From contig JAFS01000001.1 in NCBI GenBank assembly GCA_000526255.1, positions 496,001-560,000 on the forward strand: a stretch of DNA of 64,000 nt. The letters run 5' to 3'. This DNA is from Verrucomicrobia bacterium LP2A (GTDB lineage Bacteria; Verrucomicrobiota; Verrucomicrobiia; Methylacidiphilales; Methylacidiphilaceae). Below, in pieces: positions 52,425 to 61,127 of the stretch (the first letter of the stretch is position 1; every line of letters begins with the position of its first letter). The notes under the pieces are model-generated. The model searched no databases, was not told the DNA's origin, and worked only from the letters and a program-made list of their open reading frames with translations. Made by a program: the position numbers and the translations under genes.

Positions 52425-53384
52425 TTGAGAGTCATCGCTGCTCTCTTGTCCGTCGGCCTCTGCGCGATTTCGCTGTACGGGCAGGAGGCAAAACCGCTGG
52501 CCACGACGCCGCCGATTGCGGAGGCCTTTCCGCTGGTCCAGCAAGGTACCGAGGTCCACGCCGGGTGTCCCCTTGCGCTCAACGAATACCTGGTTCTTTC
52601 GCCCCGGGAGGTTCTCCGCTGCCTTTACGTGAAAGCCCAGCGCCCAGCGGCAAGCGCGGAGAAAGGGGAATCCTCGGAGGGAGGCTCCCCTTCGGGCAGG
52701 CACCATGGAGGAGGGATGGGTGGCATGGGAGGAGGAGGGATGGGTGGCATGGGCGGGATGGGAGGAGGAGGGATGGGTGGCATGGGCGGGATGGGAGGAG
52801 GCGGCATGGGCGGGATGGGCATGGGGGGAGGCGGCATGAGGGGGAGGAGCGGCGGGATGATGGGCGGCGCGGGAGGCGGGACTGAAGGAAGGAGTGGCCC
52901 AGAGGCGGACCGGAAGGCTCTTTGGACTTCGGTCGATGCATTTCGGGAGGCACTCGCGGGCTTGGACGGATCCGACGTGCGGCTGGTCTTTGCGCCGCCT
53001 CCCGCGGCCCCCTCCACCGAGACAGCCAAACCGGACGGGGCCGAACACCCCAAGATGGACTCCGCGCACGGACGAGTCCGAGACGAGCCCCTGGTTCTGC
53101 CATTGGGCCTGCTGCTGGGCGAGCTGGCAGCGGGACCGACCGTGCTCGCGGTCGAAGCCGGGAGCGCGGGAGCCGAAGCGGGTCTTCGCTCGGGGGATCG
53201 GATCGTTTCTCTCGACGGTCAGTCCTGCTCCAAGCGTCTGTCCGTATTGTTGGATCTCTATCGCGAGGCAAAATCGCGGGGAGGTTCGTCGGTCTCCCTT
53301 GGGGCGGAGCGCGGAGAGGCGCGGCTTACGCTTGTCGTGCCTCTGCCACCCCGGCTTGGGGGAAGCATCCTCGACGTACCATAA
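52425..53384 (+). CDS. Secreted PDZ protein with a Gly/Met-rich tract
   Basis: About 319 residues from TTG 52425, which gives a clean signal peptide (RVIAALLSVGLCAISLYG); the frame is open to GTG 52287. A unique N-terminal domain (ATTPPIAEAFPLVQQGTEVH) is followed by RHHGGGMGGMGGGGMGGMGG and further repeats, with about 14 Met in 60 residues (nucleotides 52698-52885). Then ALWTSVDAFREALAGLDGSD and a C-terminal PDZ-like domain (VLAVEAGSAGAEAGLRSGDR, IVSLDGQ). The adjacent gene (53643-54551) encodes a paralogue without the Met tract. Met-rich tracts in exported proteins often bind Cu(I); function here is unproved. Confidence 0.7.
   Translation: MRVIAALLSVGLCAISLYGQEAKPLATTPPIAEAFPLVQQGTEVHAGCPLALNEYLVLSPREVLRCLYVKAQRPAASAEKGESSEGGSPSGRHHGGGMGGMGGGGMGGMGGMGGGGMGGMGGMGGGGMGGMGMGGGGMRGRSGGMMGGAGGGTEGRSGPEADRKALWTSVDAFREALAGLDGSDVRLVFAPPPAAPSTETAKPDGAEHPKMDSAHGRVRDEPLVLPLGLLLGELAAGPTVLAVEAGSAGAEAGLRSGDRIVSLDGQSCSKRLSVLLDLYREAKSRGGSSVSLGAERGEARLTLVVPLPPRLGGSILDVP
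52716..52860 (+). repeat. Coding microsatellite of GGxATGGG-type units
   Basis: An imperfect 33-base unit containing GGATGGGTGGCATGGG and GGAGGAGG repeats about three times and then degrades. It encodes the Gly/Met tract of the PDZ protein and could change length by slippage without breaking the frame when whole units are gained or lost. Confidence 0.8.
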
Positions 53385-53642
53385 GCCTGCATTGCCGTCC
53401 GGGCATCCGCACGCAGCCAGGAAAGCTGGGGAACGCCTCCTGCTCTTCAAATTCAGAGAAAATCGAGGTAGTTTCTTTCGGTGATCGGGGAATTGTGGGG
53501 CCAGAAACAGTTGCTGCGACCTGGGAATGGGGCGGCGCTTGCGGTGCGGAGCGGCTTCCTCGGAGTGGGAGCGGACGGTGTGAGGACTTTTACGCAAGGA
53601 GGGGCGAATCGGACGGATCAGCAGAGAGAGTGTGCGAGCCTG

Positions 53643-54551
53643 GTGTCTCGAGGAGGCGCGCTTCTCCGGCTCTGCACGAGCCTGCTGATCCTTTCTCTCG
53701 GCGTGTTCGCCACAGGCTTCCTATCCGCCGAGGAGGTGAGCCCGCTCAGGACCACCCCGCCGCTTTCCGTTGCCTTTCCGCTCGTACAACAGGGAAGAGA
53801 GGTTCGCGTGACCTATCCCGTGGCGATCAACGAAGAGGTTGTCGTCCGTCCAAACGCCCGACTCCACTTCCTTTACGTGAGGCCGGAGAGAGGGAGGGCT
53901 TCAGGTGAAGAAGGGGAGTCGGAAAGAGCTCTCCGCAGAAGGGTCATGCCGCTCGACGGCTTGGGGCTCGGTAGCATGCGCATGGGCACGACCGCCGGGA
54001 CGCCGTTGGGAACAAACCGGGATGGGAGCCAGAACGGCAACCTGCGACATGGGGTCGATTGCACCACGGTCTGGACCTCCACGGACGCCTTTCGAAAGGT
54101 CTTGTCTGGCCTGGGCGGATCCGATCTGCGGCTGGTTTTCTCCCTGCCCGCGACGATCGTCCAAGAGGCGGGACCGGTGGAGGAAGGGGAGGAGACGCCC
54201 GGCGCAAAGCCGCGTTTGCAGCCAAGACGGGTCCGTGATGAACCCCTGGTCCTTCCCCTCGGCCTGCTGCTGGCGCAGCGCAAAGGGGCCCCGACCGTGC
54301 TCGCAGTCGAGGAAGGGAGCAGGGGCGAACAAGCGGGGCTCCGCGTGAGGGACCGAATCGTCTCTCTCGACGGGAGGCGCTTTCCCAAGAGCCTCTCGGG
54401 ATTTCTCGCTCTCTATCGCCAGGAGAAAGGCCGTGGGCTCAAGGCGCTGAGGGTCGTCGTCGAACGCGCCGGGAATCTCTCCCCGGTCTCCCTGACCGTG
54501 CCCCTTCCGCCCCGATCGGATGGGAGCATCGTCTCCGCGCCGGGGCGGTAG
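53643..54551 (+). CDS. Secreted PDZ protein, paralogue of 52425-53384
   Basis: 302 residues from GTG 53643 (the frame is open to 53481); the signal peptide is LLRLCTSLLILSLGVFATGF. Shared blocks with the upstream protein: TPPLSVAFPLVQQGREV, WTSTDAFRKVLSGLGGSDLR, RVRDEPLVLPLGLLLAQ, VLAVEEGSRGEQAGLRVRDR, IVSLDG and LTVPLPPRSDGSIV. The Gly/Met tract is replaced by a shorter Gly/Arg/Asn segment. The PDZ fold would bind C-terminal peptides of envelope proteins. Tandem duplication followed by divergence of the central insert is the simplest history. Confidence 0.72.
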   Translation: MSRGGALLRLCTSLLILSLGVFATGFLSAEEVSPLRTTPPLSVAFPLVQQGREVRVTYPVAINEEVVVRPNARLHFLYVRPERGRASGEEGESERALRRRVMPLDGLGLGSMRMGTTAGTPLGTNRDGSQNGNLRHGVDCTTVWTSTDAFRKVLSGLGGSDLRLVFSLPATIVQEAGPVEEGEETPGAKPRLQPRRVRDEPLVLPLGLLLAQRKGAPTVLAVEEGSRGEQAGLRVRDRIVSLDGRRFPKSLSGFLALYRQEKGRGLKALRVVVERAGNLSPVSLTVPLPPRSDGSIVSAPGR

Positions 54552-54594
54552 GGCAAGGGGGGCGCGATCGGGCCGCCAGACTAAATGGGAATCC

Positions 54595-55017
54595 TCAGCC
54601 GGAGCGGTTGGGGGTGCCGAGGAGATGAGTGCGCGGGGGAAGCATGAGGTCGTCGAAGCGTTGCGTAAACATCGCCGCCGCAAAAAACGCGACCGCCCGT
54701 AAGGTGCTTTGCCCCGTATTGGCCAGGTCGTGGCGCACGTCGGTCGGGATGACGAATACGCTGCCGGGGCCAAGGGGATAGACGCCCGACTCCATGCGCA
54801 GCTCCCCGGAGCCCGAGAGGATGTATTGGGTCTCTTCGGTAGCATCCGTATGCCAGCCCAGCCGTCCTCCGGGCTCGATCTCGTAGACGATCGTCGAGGA
54901 TTGGGTCGCGCCGCGGCCGCCACACGATGCGAATGCGCCGGCCCAACGCACGGAGGCATCGTTCTCGCCGTGAACGGCGATGCGTTCCAACTCAGCACTC
55001 TCGACGACAGGGTTCAT
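54595..55017 (-). CDS. Small cupin-domain protein
   Basis: 140 residues, start preceded by GGAG. Single cupin with motif 1 GRLGWHTDATEETQYILSGS, then GELRMESG, and motif 2 YPLGPGSVFVIPTDVRHDLA. The His/Glu/His metal ligands (GWH.D...E, RHD) are present, so a metal-bound cupin, possibly a sugar-binding or dioxygenase-like protein, is expected. Convergent with the PDZ gene pair. Confidence 0.82.
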   Translation of the reverse strand: MNPVVESAELERIAVHGENDASVRWAGAFASCGGRGATQSSTIVYEIEPGGRLGWHTDATEETQYILSGSGELRMESGVYPLGPGSVFVIPTDVRHDLANTGQSTLRAVAFFAAAMFTQRFDDLMLPPRTHLLGTPNRSG

Positions 55018-55300
55018 GGACTCTCCTTGGTTTCCCGGCAGGCCGGATTGGGTCCGATACTAGCGGTTCCGCATGGCCGGAACAAGGGGCCTACGTGTTT
55101 TTTTTGTTGCGTACGAACGCATTCGGGTCTAACCGGCCTCATCGGGATTGGGCTCTCCTTTCTCGTGGTATATCTCCCCGCAGCTCCCGGGGGAAACCGG
55201 CGCCCCTCTGCACATCCTCGACCTGGGTAGATTGCAACCGTCGGAAAAATGAATGCGGTCTGAGCGCAATCCTGCTAAGACCATTGCCCTGCAGGCTTGG

Positions 55301-56380
55301 ATGGACAGCGCGCGAAGAGTTTCCGGCAGTGGGTGGCGAACAGGAGCGTCCCTGAGGTCGAGCAGGCCGGCTCTAGCGGCTTCTCTGGCTTGGCTTCTTT
55401 CCGCGCTCCTGAGCTGGGCGATCCTTTCCGGCGCTCATGCCCACGGGGCCAAGCGCGCTGTCGTGCCATTCGCTGACCTTCACCGCAAGGCTGCAGCACT
55501 CGGCAACCGACCGCGCAATCTTTGGACCTACGGCGAATTCACCGCCTGGAGCCCGGTTCGGGAGGGGGTGTTTGCCGCAGGTTTTCCTCGGCTCGTGAGC
55601 TACACGATTCTGCAAAAGCTCGCTCCCTTCTCGGTTTTGCCGACCGAGCCCATCGTCCAGATCGCGATCTGCGAAAGCAAGTTTCCTATTCCGGGACTGC
55701 AGGAAGGGAGGCGCTTCGCAATCTCCGGGGAAGCGCCCGCTGAAGTGCTGGAAATGTTGCAAGGGAGCTGCTTTTATGCACGGCTTCGCCTTTCGGCAGC
55801 GCCCAAGCCGCTCTGGAAGAACGACGGGAAGGGGACGGACGCGGAGACCGCCAAGCAGAATGGGGAGAATCGTCCGACGGCAGAAGGAGCAGAGCGGGAG
55901 AGAAGGGGAGATCGTCATCAAGGGAAGGTGGAAGCCGTTTCCGCAGAGCCACCGATGCTCCTCCATTTTGCCGATATCGCCCGCGCGTGGAAGCAGCGGG
56001 GAACCCGTCCGGCCCGGACATGGGTTTATGGACGGTTCTTCGTCGATACCGACGCGCAAAACGGCCTCTTTATCGCGCATGAAGCGGGCTTACCGACAAG
56101 AAGGATAGTCGAAGGATTGCTCGCCAGTGCGGCGATCTTTCCTTTCGGGGAGCGTTTCGATACCGCCATCGTCTCATCGCATCTCCCTCGCTTGCAGATC
56201 AAACGGAAGGCCGTAATCGAAGTCGACAAGAAGCATCCGGCTCTCGTGCGGGAGATCGTTCCGGCCGGAGGGCTGCTCGTACGGCTCGAGCTGGAGGAGG
56301 AGCCGGAGGTCGAAGGCCCGGGAGGAGCCCATGGCACCAGGGACTTCTTTTCCCCTGTCGTACGGCTCTTTTCCCCCTGA
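55301..56380 (+). CDS. Secreted protein with two similar halves, family unknown
   Basis: 359 residues from ATG 55301 (ATG 55253 is possible; neither has a strong ribosome site). A signal-like helix (ASLAWLLSALLSWAILSGAH, about 27-47) is followed by two related segments. The first has FADLHRKAAALGNRPRNLWT, YGEFTAWSPVREGVFAAGFP; the second has FADIARAWKQRGTRPARTWV, YGRFFVDTDAQNGLFIAHEA. Between them is a charged linker rich in Glu/Arg. I do not recognise the family. The internal duplication suggests a small alpha/beta module used twice. Confidence 0.6.
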   Translation: MDSARRVSGSGWRTGASLRSSRPALAASLAWLLSALLSWAILSGAHAHGAKRAVVPFADLHRKAAALGNRPRNLWTYGEFTAWSPVREGVFAAGFPRLVSYTILQKLAPFSVLPTEPIVQIAICESKFPIPGLQEGRRFAISGEAPAEVLEMLQGSCFYARLRLSAAPKPLWKNDGKGTDAETAKQNGENRPTAEGAERERRGDRHQGKVEAVSAEPPMLLHFADIARAWKQRGTRPARTWVYGRFFVDTDAQNGLFIAHEAGLPTRRIVEGLLASAAIFPFGERFDTAIVSSHLPRLQIKRKAVIEVDKKHPALVREIVPAGGLLVRLELEEEPEVEGPGGAHGTRDFFSPVVRLFSP

Positions 56381-56405
56381 GTCGCTCCTTCGGCTGCGGG
56401 TCCGG

Positions 56406-56786
56406 TTACCGAGGCGGGGTGGTCCAGCGGATCGCGAGATAGTCGCAATGGGACAAAAGGCCGATCAGCCCAATCGAGTTGGCTTCGGCATGGGTCTCCG
56501 CCTGGGTCCAGAGGATCGCATCCGCTCCGTGCTCCCGGGCGACCTCGACCGCCCGGGTGCGCGGAGAGCCCCAGAGCCCGCCAGTGGCACGGATGCTGCC
56601 GATGATGACGTAAGGCCGGCCGGGGGGAGTGGCGTAGCGGCGCATGTTCCAGACCAGCGAATACTCTCCCGTTCCGAGCGGGCCATGTGAGTAGGGTGGG
56701 TTTGCGGGAACCCACTGGGTCAGGATCGCATGCGAGGGGATCGCGGAGAGGATCAGCAGGAAGAGGGTGAATGGGATTCGGTTCAT
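56406..56786 (-). CDS. Small secreted protein, paralogue of 14189-14578
   Basis: 126 residues from ATG 56786. Signal peptide RIPFTLFLLILSAIPSHA, then WVPANPPYSHGPLGTGEYSL, YVIIGSIRATGGLWGSPRTR and AVEVAREHGADAILWTQAET. The second half matches the layout of the secreted protein at 14189-14578. A third, degenerate copy lies at 59040-59200, next to the second disulfide reductase, so this gene was part of the duplicated block. No known function. Confidence 0.65.
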   Translation of the reverse strand: MNRIPFTLFLLILSAIPSHAILTQWVPANPPYSHGPLGTGEYSLVWNMRRYATPPGRPYVIIGSIRATGGLWGSPRTRAVEVAREHGADAILWTQAETHAEANSIGLIGLLSHCDYLAIRWTTPPR

Positions 56787-56904
56787 CCGAGCCAGTTCCC
56801 CATAGAATATGGCTCTGAGGATATGGGTCAACGCTCAAGCGCAACCGCGGCATCCCGCATCAGCGATTGGGCGGGCGGCTGGAGTACCTTGCTCGACGGC
56901 CCTG

Positions 56905-57357
56905 TCACTCGAGTCTTCCGCGTGTCACCCCCGGAGGTAGTTGCCAGCAATCCGCTGCTCGATCACGGCCGCGCTGCGAAATTTCCCATTGATGTCCTTC
57001 ATGGTCCAACACGCGGTAGATTCGACCGCCCCAAAATCCATCTTCGGGTTCAGAGACGATGCGTGCGCCTTCTGCCTTCGCGTGCGCAAAATGCTGGTCG
57101 ACGTCTGCGACATACACTTTCATCACCAAACCCGGAGTCTCTGGTGTTTGGCGCCAGGTTACGTCCGGAGTAGCAATGGCGAAGAGGCTGTTCCCCACCT
57201 CGAACCAGCTCCTCCCCCCGCCCGGCCAGCTCAGGCGCGCCTCGGCACGCTCGCGAAAACCGAAGACGCGTTGCAGCCATTCGATGGCGCGAGGTAGATC
57301 GGAATAGGTGATCAAAGGAACGATGTCGGGCGCATCCCACATCTGTTGTGTTGCCAT
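56905..57357 (-). CDS. VOC (glyoxalase/bleomycin resistance) superfamily protein
   Basis: 150 residues. Paired beta-alpha-beta-beta-beta units: PLITYSDLPRAIEWLQRVFG, FRERAEARLSWPGGG, then MKVYVADVDQHFAHAKAEGA and RIYRVLDHEGHQWEIS. The GHQWEIS end carries the typical second-half Glu. The metal ligands are only partly obvious. It may act as a small-molecule binding or lyase protein. In the parallel duplicated block (59040-60614) this gene is missing. Confidence 0.82.
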   Translation of the reverse strand: MATQQMWDAPDIVPLITYSDLPRAIEWLQRVFGFRERAEARLSWPGGGRSWFEVGNSLFAIATPDVTWRQTPETPGLVMKVYVADVDQHFAHAKAEGARIVSEPEDGFWGGRIYRVLDHEGHQWEISQRGRDRAADCWQLPPGVTRGRLE

Positions 57358-57466
57358 TTTTTACCTCCCCTGCCTGGCCAGGTCTCCCCCGCAGTAAAAG
57401 AACGCTCAGGATCATACTGGACGGGATCCGCGTCGCAAGGCCCTCTGCGCTCGCGGGATGATCCAC

Positions 57467-58855
57467 TCAGAGCCCGACAGCACGGGCGGCGTGATTGATC
57501 CCTTCGCTGATCATCGGGTGCGGGAAGGCCATGTAGCTGAGGGTCTCTGCGGTCGTGCCGCTGCGGACCGCGAGGGCCAAGGGGGCGATCAGCTGCGCAG
57601 CTTCGATCCCCGCGATCTGCGCGCCAATCAAGCGGCCGGCCTCCTTTTCAAAGAGGAGCTTGATAAAGCCGTCTTCGTCGAAGATCTGGGCTCGCGTGTC
57701 CTTTCGATAGGAGTAGGTCGATGCGACGGTGGCCACATTTCGTGCGGCAGCCTCGGCCTCGGTTTGCCCGACCCAGGCGACCTCGGGCTCAGTGAAGACG
57801 GTGAAGGGGATCGACTCGAAGTCCACCGCCTTGCCGCTGCGCCCTTCGCTCAGGATGTCCTCGGCGGCGACAAGGCTCTGGTAGACAGCGGAATGGAAGA
57901 GCATGCTCCGTCCGTTCACGTCGCCGGGAGCGTAGATATGCGGATGCTGTGTGCGCAGCCGGTCATCGACCCCAATCTTTCCTTTCGTCGGAAAGCCAAG
58001 GGTCGAGAGACCTTCGGGAAGGATAGGCTCTCGCCCCGTCGCCATCAGGACGCAATCCGCCTCGATCGACTTCGTCTCTCCCGCCTGCTCGTAATGGACG
58101 CGCAGATCGCCCGCCGTGGCCCGCTCGATCGCCGTTACCTTCGTATTGACGAGGATGCGGAGCCGACGAGCGAGAGCCGAGTGGAGAAAGGAGGCGATCT
58201 CCGCATCGACCCCGGGGAGGATCTGCTCCGTGACTTCGAGCACCGTGGCTTCGGCGCCCAGATTTTGGAGCATCGAGGCGGTCTCAAGGCCGATGTAGCC
58301 ACCGCCGATTGCCACCAGCCGTCTTGGGAAGGGGAGATCGGCGCCGAGCCGGAAAAAGTCATGGGAGGTGAGGGCAAGCTCGGCACCCGGGATCGGGAGG
58401 ATATGGGGCCGAGAGCCCGTCGCAAGGATCAGGTGCTTGGCATGGTAGCGGTAGAGTTTTCCGTCCTCCGTTGCGATCTCGACCGTCCGCTCGTCGATAA
58501 TGCGTCCTTTCCCTTTATGGAAAACGACCGAGGCCTCCTCAATCTGCGCGCGATGTTGCGTGTAGCGAAGGGATTGAACATGGTCCTTGTGGGCGAGAAT
58601 GGTGCGCCAGTCGACATCCGGCTTCGTTCCTCGCAAGCCGAAGAGGGGATACTTGTCCGGCCAGGTGCGAGCGAGGGAACATTCCCGAACGGTCTTCGAG
58701 GGGACACAGCCCTCTGCCAGGCAGTCGCCGCCGAGATTGCCGATTGGATCGGCCATCACTACCGATTGGCCGTTCTTGGCAAGGCGAAAGGCGGCCGGAT
58801 ATCCGCCTCCTCCAGCCCCGAGAATCATTACATCGACATGGGATTCAATCGCCAT
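57467..58855 (-). CDS. Flavin-dependent disulfide reductase (dihydrolipoyl dehydrogenase-like), copy 1
   Basis: 462 residues from ATG 58855. FAD motif VMILGAGGGGYPAAFRLAKN, redox-active pair GGDCLAEGCVPSKT, NAD motif VAIGGGYIGLETASMLQNLG, and the second FAD motif IYAPGDVNGRSMLFHSAVYQ. The C terminus AFPHPMISEGINHAARAVG keeps the His-Pro..Ser-Glu catalytic element. This is the class I pyridine nucleotide-disulfide oxidoreductase family (Lpd, mercuric or glutathione reductase type). It has no extra Cys pairs of MerA, so the disulfide substrate is uncertain. A copy about 90% identical lies 370 bases upstream on the same strand (59226-60614). Confidence 0.88.
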   Translation of the reverse strand: MAIESHVDVMILGAGGGGYPAAFRLAKNGQSVVMADPIGNLGGDCLAEGCVPSKTVRECSLARTWPDKYPLFGLRGTKPDVDWRTILAHKDHVQSLRYTQHRAQIEEASVVFHKGKGRIIDERTVEIATEDGKLYRYHAKHLILATGSRPHILPIPGAELALTSHDFFRLGADLPFPRRLVAIGGGYIGLETASMLQNLGAEATVLEVTEQILPGVDAEIASFLHSALARRLRILVNTKVTAIERATAGDLRVHYEQAGETKSIEADCVLMATGREPILPEGLSTLGFPTKGKIGVDDRLRTQHPHIYAPGDVNGRSMLFHSAVYQSLVAAEDILSEGRSGKAVDFESIPFTVFTEPEVAWVGQTEAEAAARNVATVASTYSYRKDTRAQIFDEDGFIKLLFEKEAGRLIGAQIAGIEAAQLIAPLALAVRSGTTAETLSYMAFPHPMISEGINHAARAVGL

Positions 58856-59039
58856 TCCGTTTCCTCCTGTTCCGCAGCCGTCTGTCACATTTAACATAAT
58901 TCTCCTGCACAACTCCGTGTCGCCACAAGCAGAAAGTAGGGAGGCAAGGCTCTCTCTCCCGAGCCCGCTTTCTGTTTTCTTAATTAAAAGAGATCGTCAC
59001 TCCGCGCAGAAGATATCAATCGAACTTCTCTTCAGCATC

Positions 59040-59200
59040 GATCTCTGCCTGGGTCCAGAGAATGGCGTCGGCTCCCTCCTCTCACTCTGGCCAGGGTGGG
59101 TTCGCGAGAATCCATTGGGTCCGGATCGCATGGGAGGGGATCGCGGAGAGAATCAGGAGGAAGACCGCAAACGGGATTTGCTTCGTCGGAGCCGGACCCC
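59040..59200 (-). pseudogene. Degenerate third copy of the small secreted protein gene
   Basis: The plus-strand text TCTGCCTGGGTCCAGAGAAT ... CAGGGTGGGTTCGCGAGAAT ... GAGGGGATCGCGGAGAGAAT matches 56500-56530 and 56690-56790 of the secreted protein gene, but about 150 bases in the middle are missing and the start codon is changed (ATG to ACG). It marks the left part of the second duplicated block, before disulfide reductase copy 2. Confidence 0.7.
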
Positions 59201-59225
59201 TCCGCGCTTGCGCGATGAGATCCAC

Positions 59226-60614
59226 TCAGAGCCCGACGGCACGGGCGGCGTGGTTGATCCCTTCGCTGATCATCGGGTGCGGGAAGGCCATGTAGCTGAG
59301 GGTTGCAGCGGTCGTGCCGCCGCGGACCGCGAGGGCCAAGGGGGCGATCAGCTGCGCAGCTTCGATCCCCGCGATCTGCGCGCCAATCAAGCGGCAGGCC
59401 TCCTTTTCAAAGAGGAGCTTGATAAAGCCGTCTTCGTCGAAGATCTGGGCTCGCGTGTCCTTTCGATAGGAGTAGGTCGATGTGACGGTGGCCACATTTC
59501 GTGCGGTAGCCTCGGCCTCGGTTTGCCCGACCCAGGCGACCTCGGGCTCAGTGAAGACGGTGAAGGGGATCGACTCGAAGTCCACCGTCTTGCCGCTGCG
59601 CCCTTCGCTCAGGATGTCCTCGGCGGCGACGAGGCTCTGGTAGACAGCGGAATGGAAGAGCATGCTCCGTCCGTTCACGTCGCCGGGAGCGTAGATATGC
59701 GGATGCTGCGTGCGCAGCCGGTCATCGACCCCAATCTTTCCTTCCGTCGGAAAGCCAAGGGTCGAGAGTCCTTCGGGGAGGACGGGCTCTCGTCCCGTCG
59801 CCATCAGGACGCAATCCGTCTCGATCGACTTCGTCTCTCCCGCCTGCTCATAATGGACACGCAGATCGCCCGTCATCCCCCGCTCGATCGCCGTTACCTT
59901 CGCATGGACGGGGATGCGGATCCGGCGAGCGAGAGCGTTGTGGAGAAAGGAGGCGATCTCCGCATCGACCCCGGGGAGGATCTGGTCCGTGACTTCGAGC
60001 ACCGTGGCTTCGGCGCCCAGATTTTGGAGCATCGAGGCGATCTCAAGGCCGATGTAGCCCCCGCCGATTGCTACGAGCCGTCTTGGGAAGGGGAGATCAG
60101 CGCCGAGCCGGAAAAAGTCGTGGGAGGTGAGGGCAAGCTCCGCCCCTGGGATCGGGAGGATATGGGGCCGAGAGCCTGTCGCAACGATCAGGTGCTTGGC
60201 ATGATAGCGGTAGAGTTTCCCCTCCTCCGTCGTCACCTCGACCGTCCGCTCGTCGACAATGCGTCCCCTTCCCTTGTGGAAAACGATCGAAGATTGCTCG
60301 ATCTGTACGCGGTGTTGCGCATAGCGGGAGGATTGAAGCCGGTCCTTGTGGGCGAGAATGGCACGCCAATCGGCATCCGGCTTCGTGCCTCGCAAGCCTA
60401 AGAGGGGATACTTGTCTGGCCAGGTGCGAGCGAGAGACGCTTCCCGAACGGTCTTCGATGGACCGCAGCCCTCCGCCAGGCAGTGGCCGCCGAGATTGCC
60501 GATTGGATCGGCCATGACTACCGATTGGCCGTTCTTGGCAAGGCGAAAGGCGACCGGATATCCGCCTCCTCCAGCCCCGAGAATCATTGCGTCGATGTCG
60601 GATTCAATCGCCAT
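59226..60614 (-). CDS. Flavin-dependent disulfide reductase, copy 2
   Basis: 462 residues from ATG 60614, the same length as copy 1 with roughly nine residues in ten identical. All cofactor motifs are kept: VMILGAGGGG equivalent AMILGAGGGGYPVAFRLAKN, GGHCLAEGCGPSKT with both redox Cys, VAIGGGYIGLEIASMLQNLG, IYAPGDVNGRSMLFHSAVYQ and AFPHPMISEG. Changes next to the redox centre (Asp to His and Val to Gly) might shift potential or substrate. About 80 bases of upstream sequence (GCACAACTCCGTGTCGCCAC) are shared with copy 1, so the promoter region was duplicated too. Confidence 0.88.
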   Translation of the reverse strand: MAIESDIDAMILGAGGGGYPVAFRLAKNGQSVVMADPIGNLGGHCLAEGCGPSKTVREASLARTWPDKYPLLGLRGTKPDADWRAILAHKDRLQSSRYAQHRVQIEQSSIVFHKGRGRIVDERTVEVTTEEGKLYRYHAKHLIVATGSRPHILPIPGAELALTSHDFFRLGADLPFPRRLVAIGGGYIGLEIASMLQNLGAEATVLEVTDQILPGVDAEIASFLHNALARRIRIPVHAKVTAIERGMTGDLRVHYEQAGETKSIETDCVLMATGREPVLPEGLSTLGFPTEGKIGVDDRLRTQHPHIYAPGDVNGRSMLFHSAVYQSLVAAEDILSEGRSGKTVDFESIPFTVFTEPEVAWVGQTEAEATARNVATVTSTYSYRKDTRAQIFDEDGFIKLLFEKEACRLIGAQIAGIEAAQLIAPLALAVRGGTTAATLSYMAFPHPMISEGINHAARAVGL

Positions 60615-60947
60615 GCGACTTCCTACTTCCTCCTGCGCCGCAGCCCACCGCCCGTTCAAAAAATTCTCCGGCACAACTCCGTGTCGCCACAAGAAGAAAG
60701 TAGGGAGGCAAGGCTCTCTCTCCCCACTCGCTTTTCGACCTTCTCAAGAGAGATTGTTTTCGGCTGGCGAGCGCCCAAACCCGGTGCAAGCAAGATGAAA
60801 GAGGAGCCGGGCAGAGGCCAAAATCGTCGAGCCAAATCGCGCAATCCAGCATCGCTGCGGATTTCTCCGCCGCGGATTCTCCTTGAGAAGCGCCCGCAAA
60901 CCGAGAGCGATCGAGGGAAGCCCATCCGCTTCAGCGGATTGGGCGTG
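60615..60947. other. Intergenic region between disulfide reductase 2 and vapC
   Basis: About 330 bases. The first 120 repeat the upstream sequence of reductase copy 1 (58890-58960), including GTGTCGCCACAAG and GGAGGCAAGGCTCTCTCTCC. The rest shows no gene that I can support. Confidence 0.5.
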
Positions 60948-61127
60948 TCACGGATTCATTCCCCTTCCTGCCGCCGCCTTCTGCCGGGCCAGCGCAAGGG
61001 GAGCCTCGAGCTTGATAAGAGGTGAAGCGAAGAAAGGACCGACGTGGGAAGCAAAACGTCGCTCGATCGTCTCGTAACCCGGCTCACGTCCGAGAATCGC
61101 GACGACAGCTGAAGCGTCGATGAACAT
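60948..61127 (-). pseudogene. vapC: VapC PIN-domain toxin, truncated
   Basis: The frame starts MFIDASAVVAILGREPGYET (first PIN-domain Asp) and continues to FFASPLIKLEAPLALARQKA (the conserved Glu), then ends after about 59 residues. Complete VapC toxins have about 130 residues and two further acidic residues in the missing half, so RNase activity is unlikely. Its ATG shares one base with the vapB stop (TGATG). Confidence 0.78.

Noticed and set aside
57467-60614. The two disulfide reductases considered as mercuric reductases
   Set aside because: Neither has the N-terminal metal-binding domain or the C-terminal Cys pair of MerA, and no other mer gene is near.
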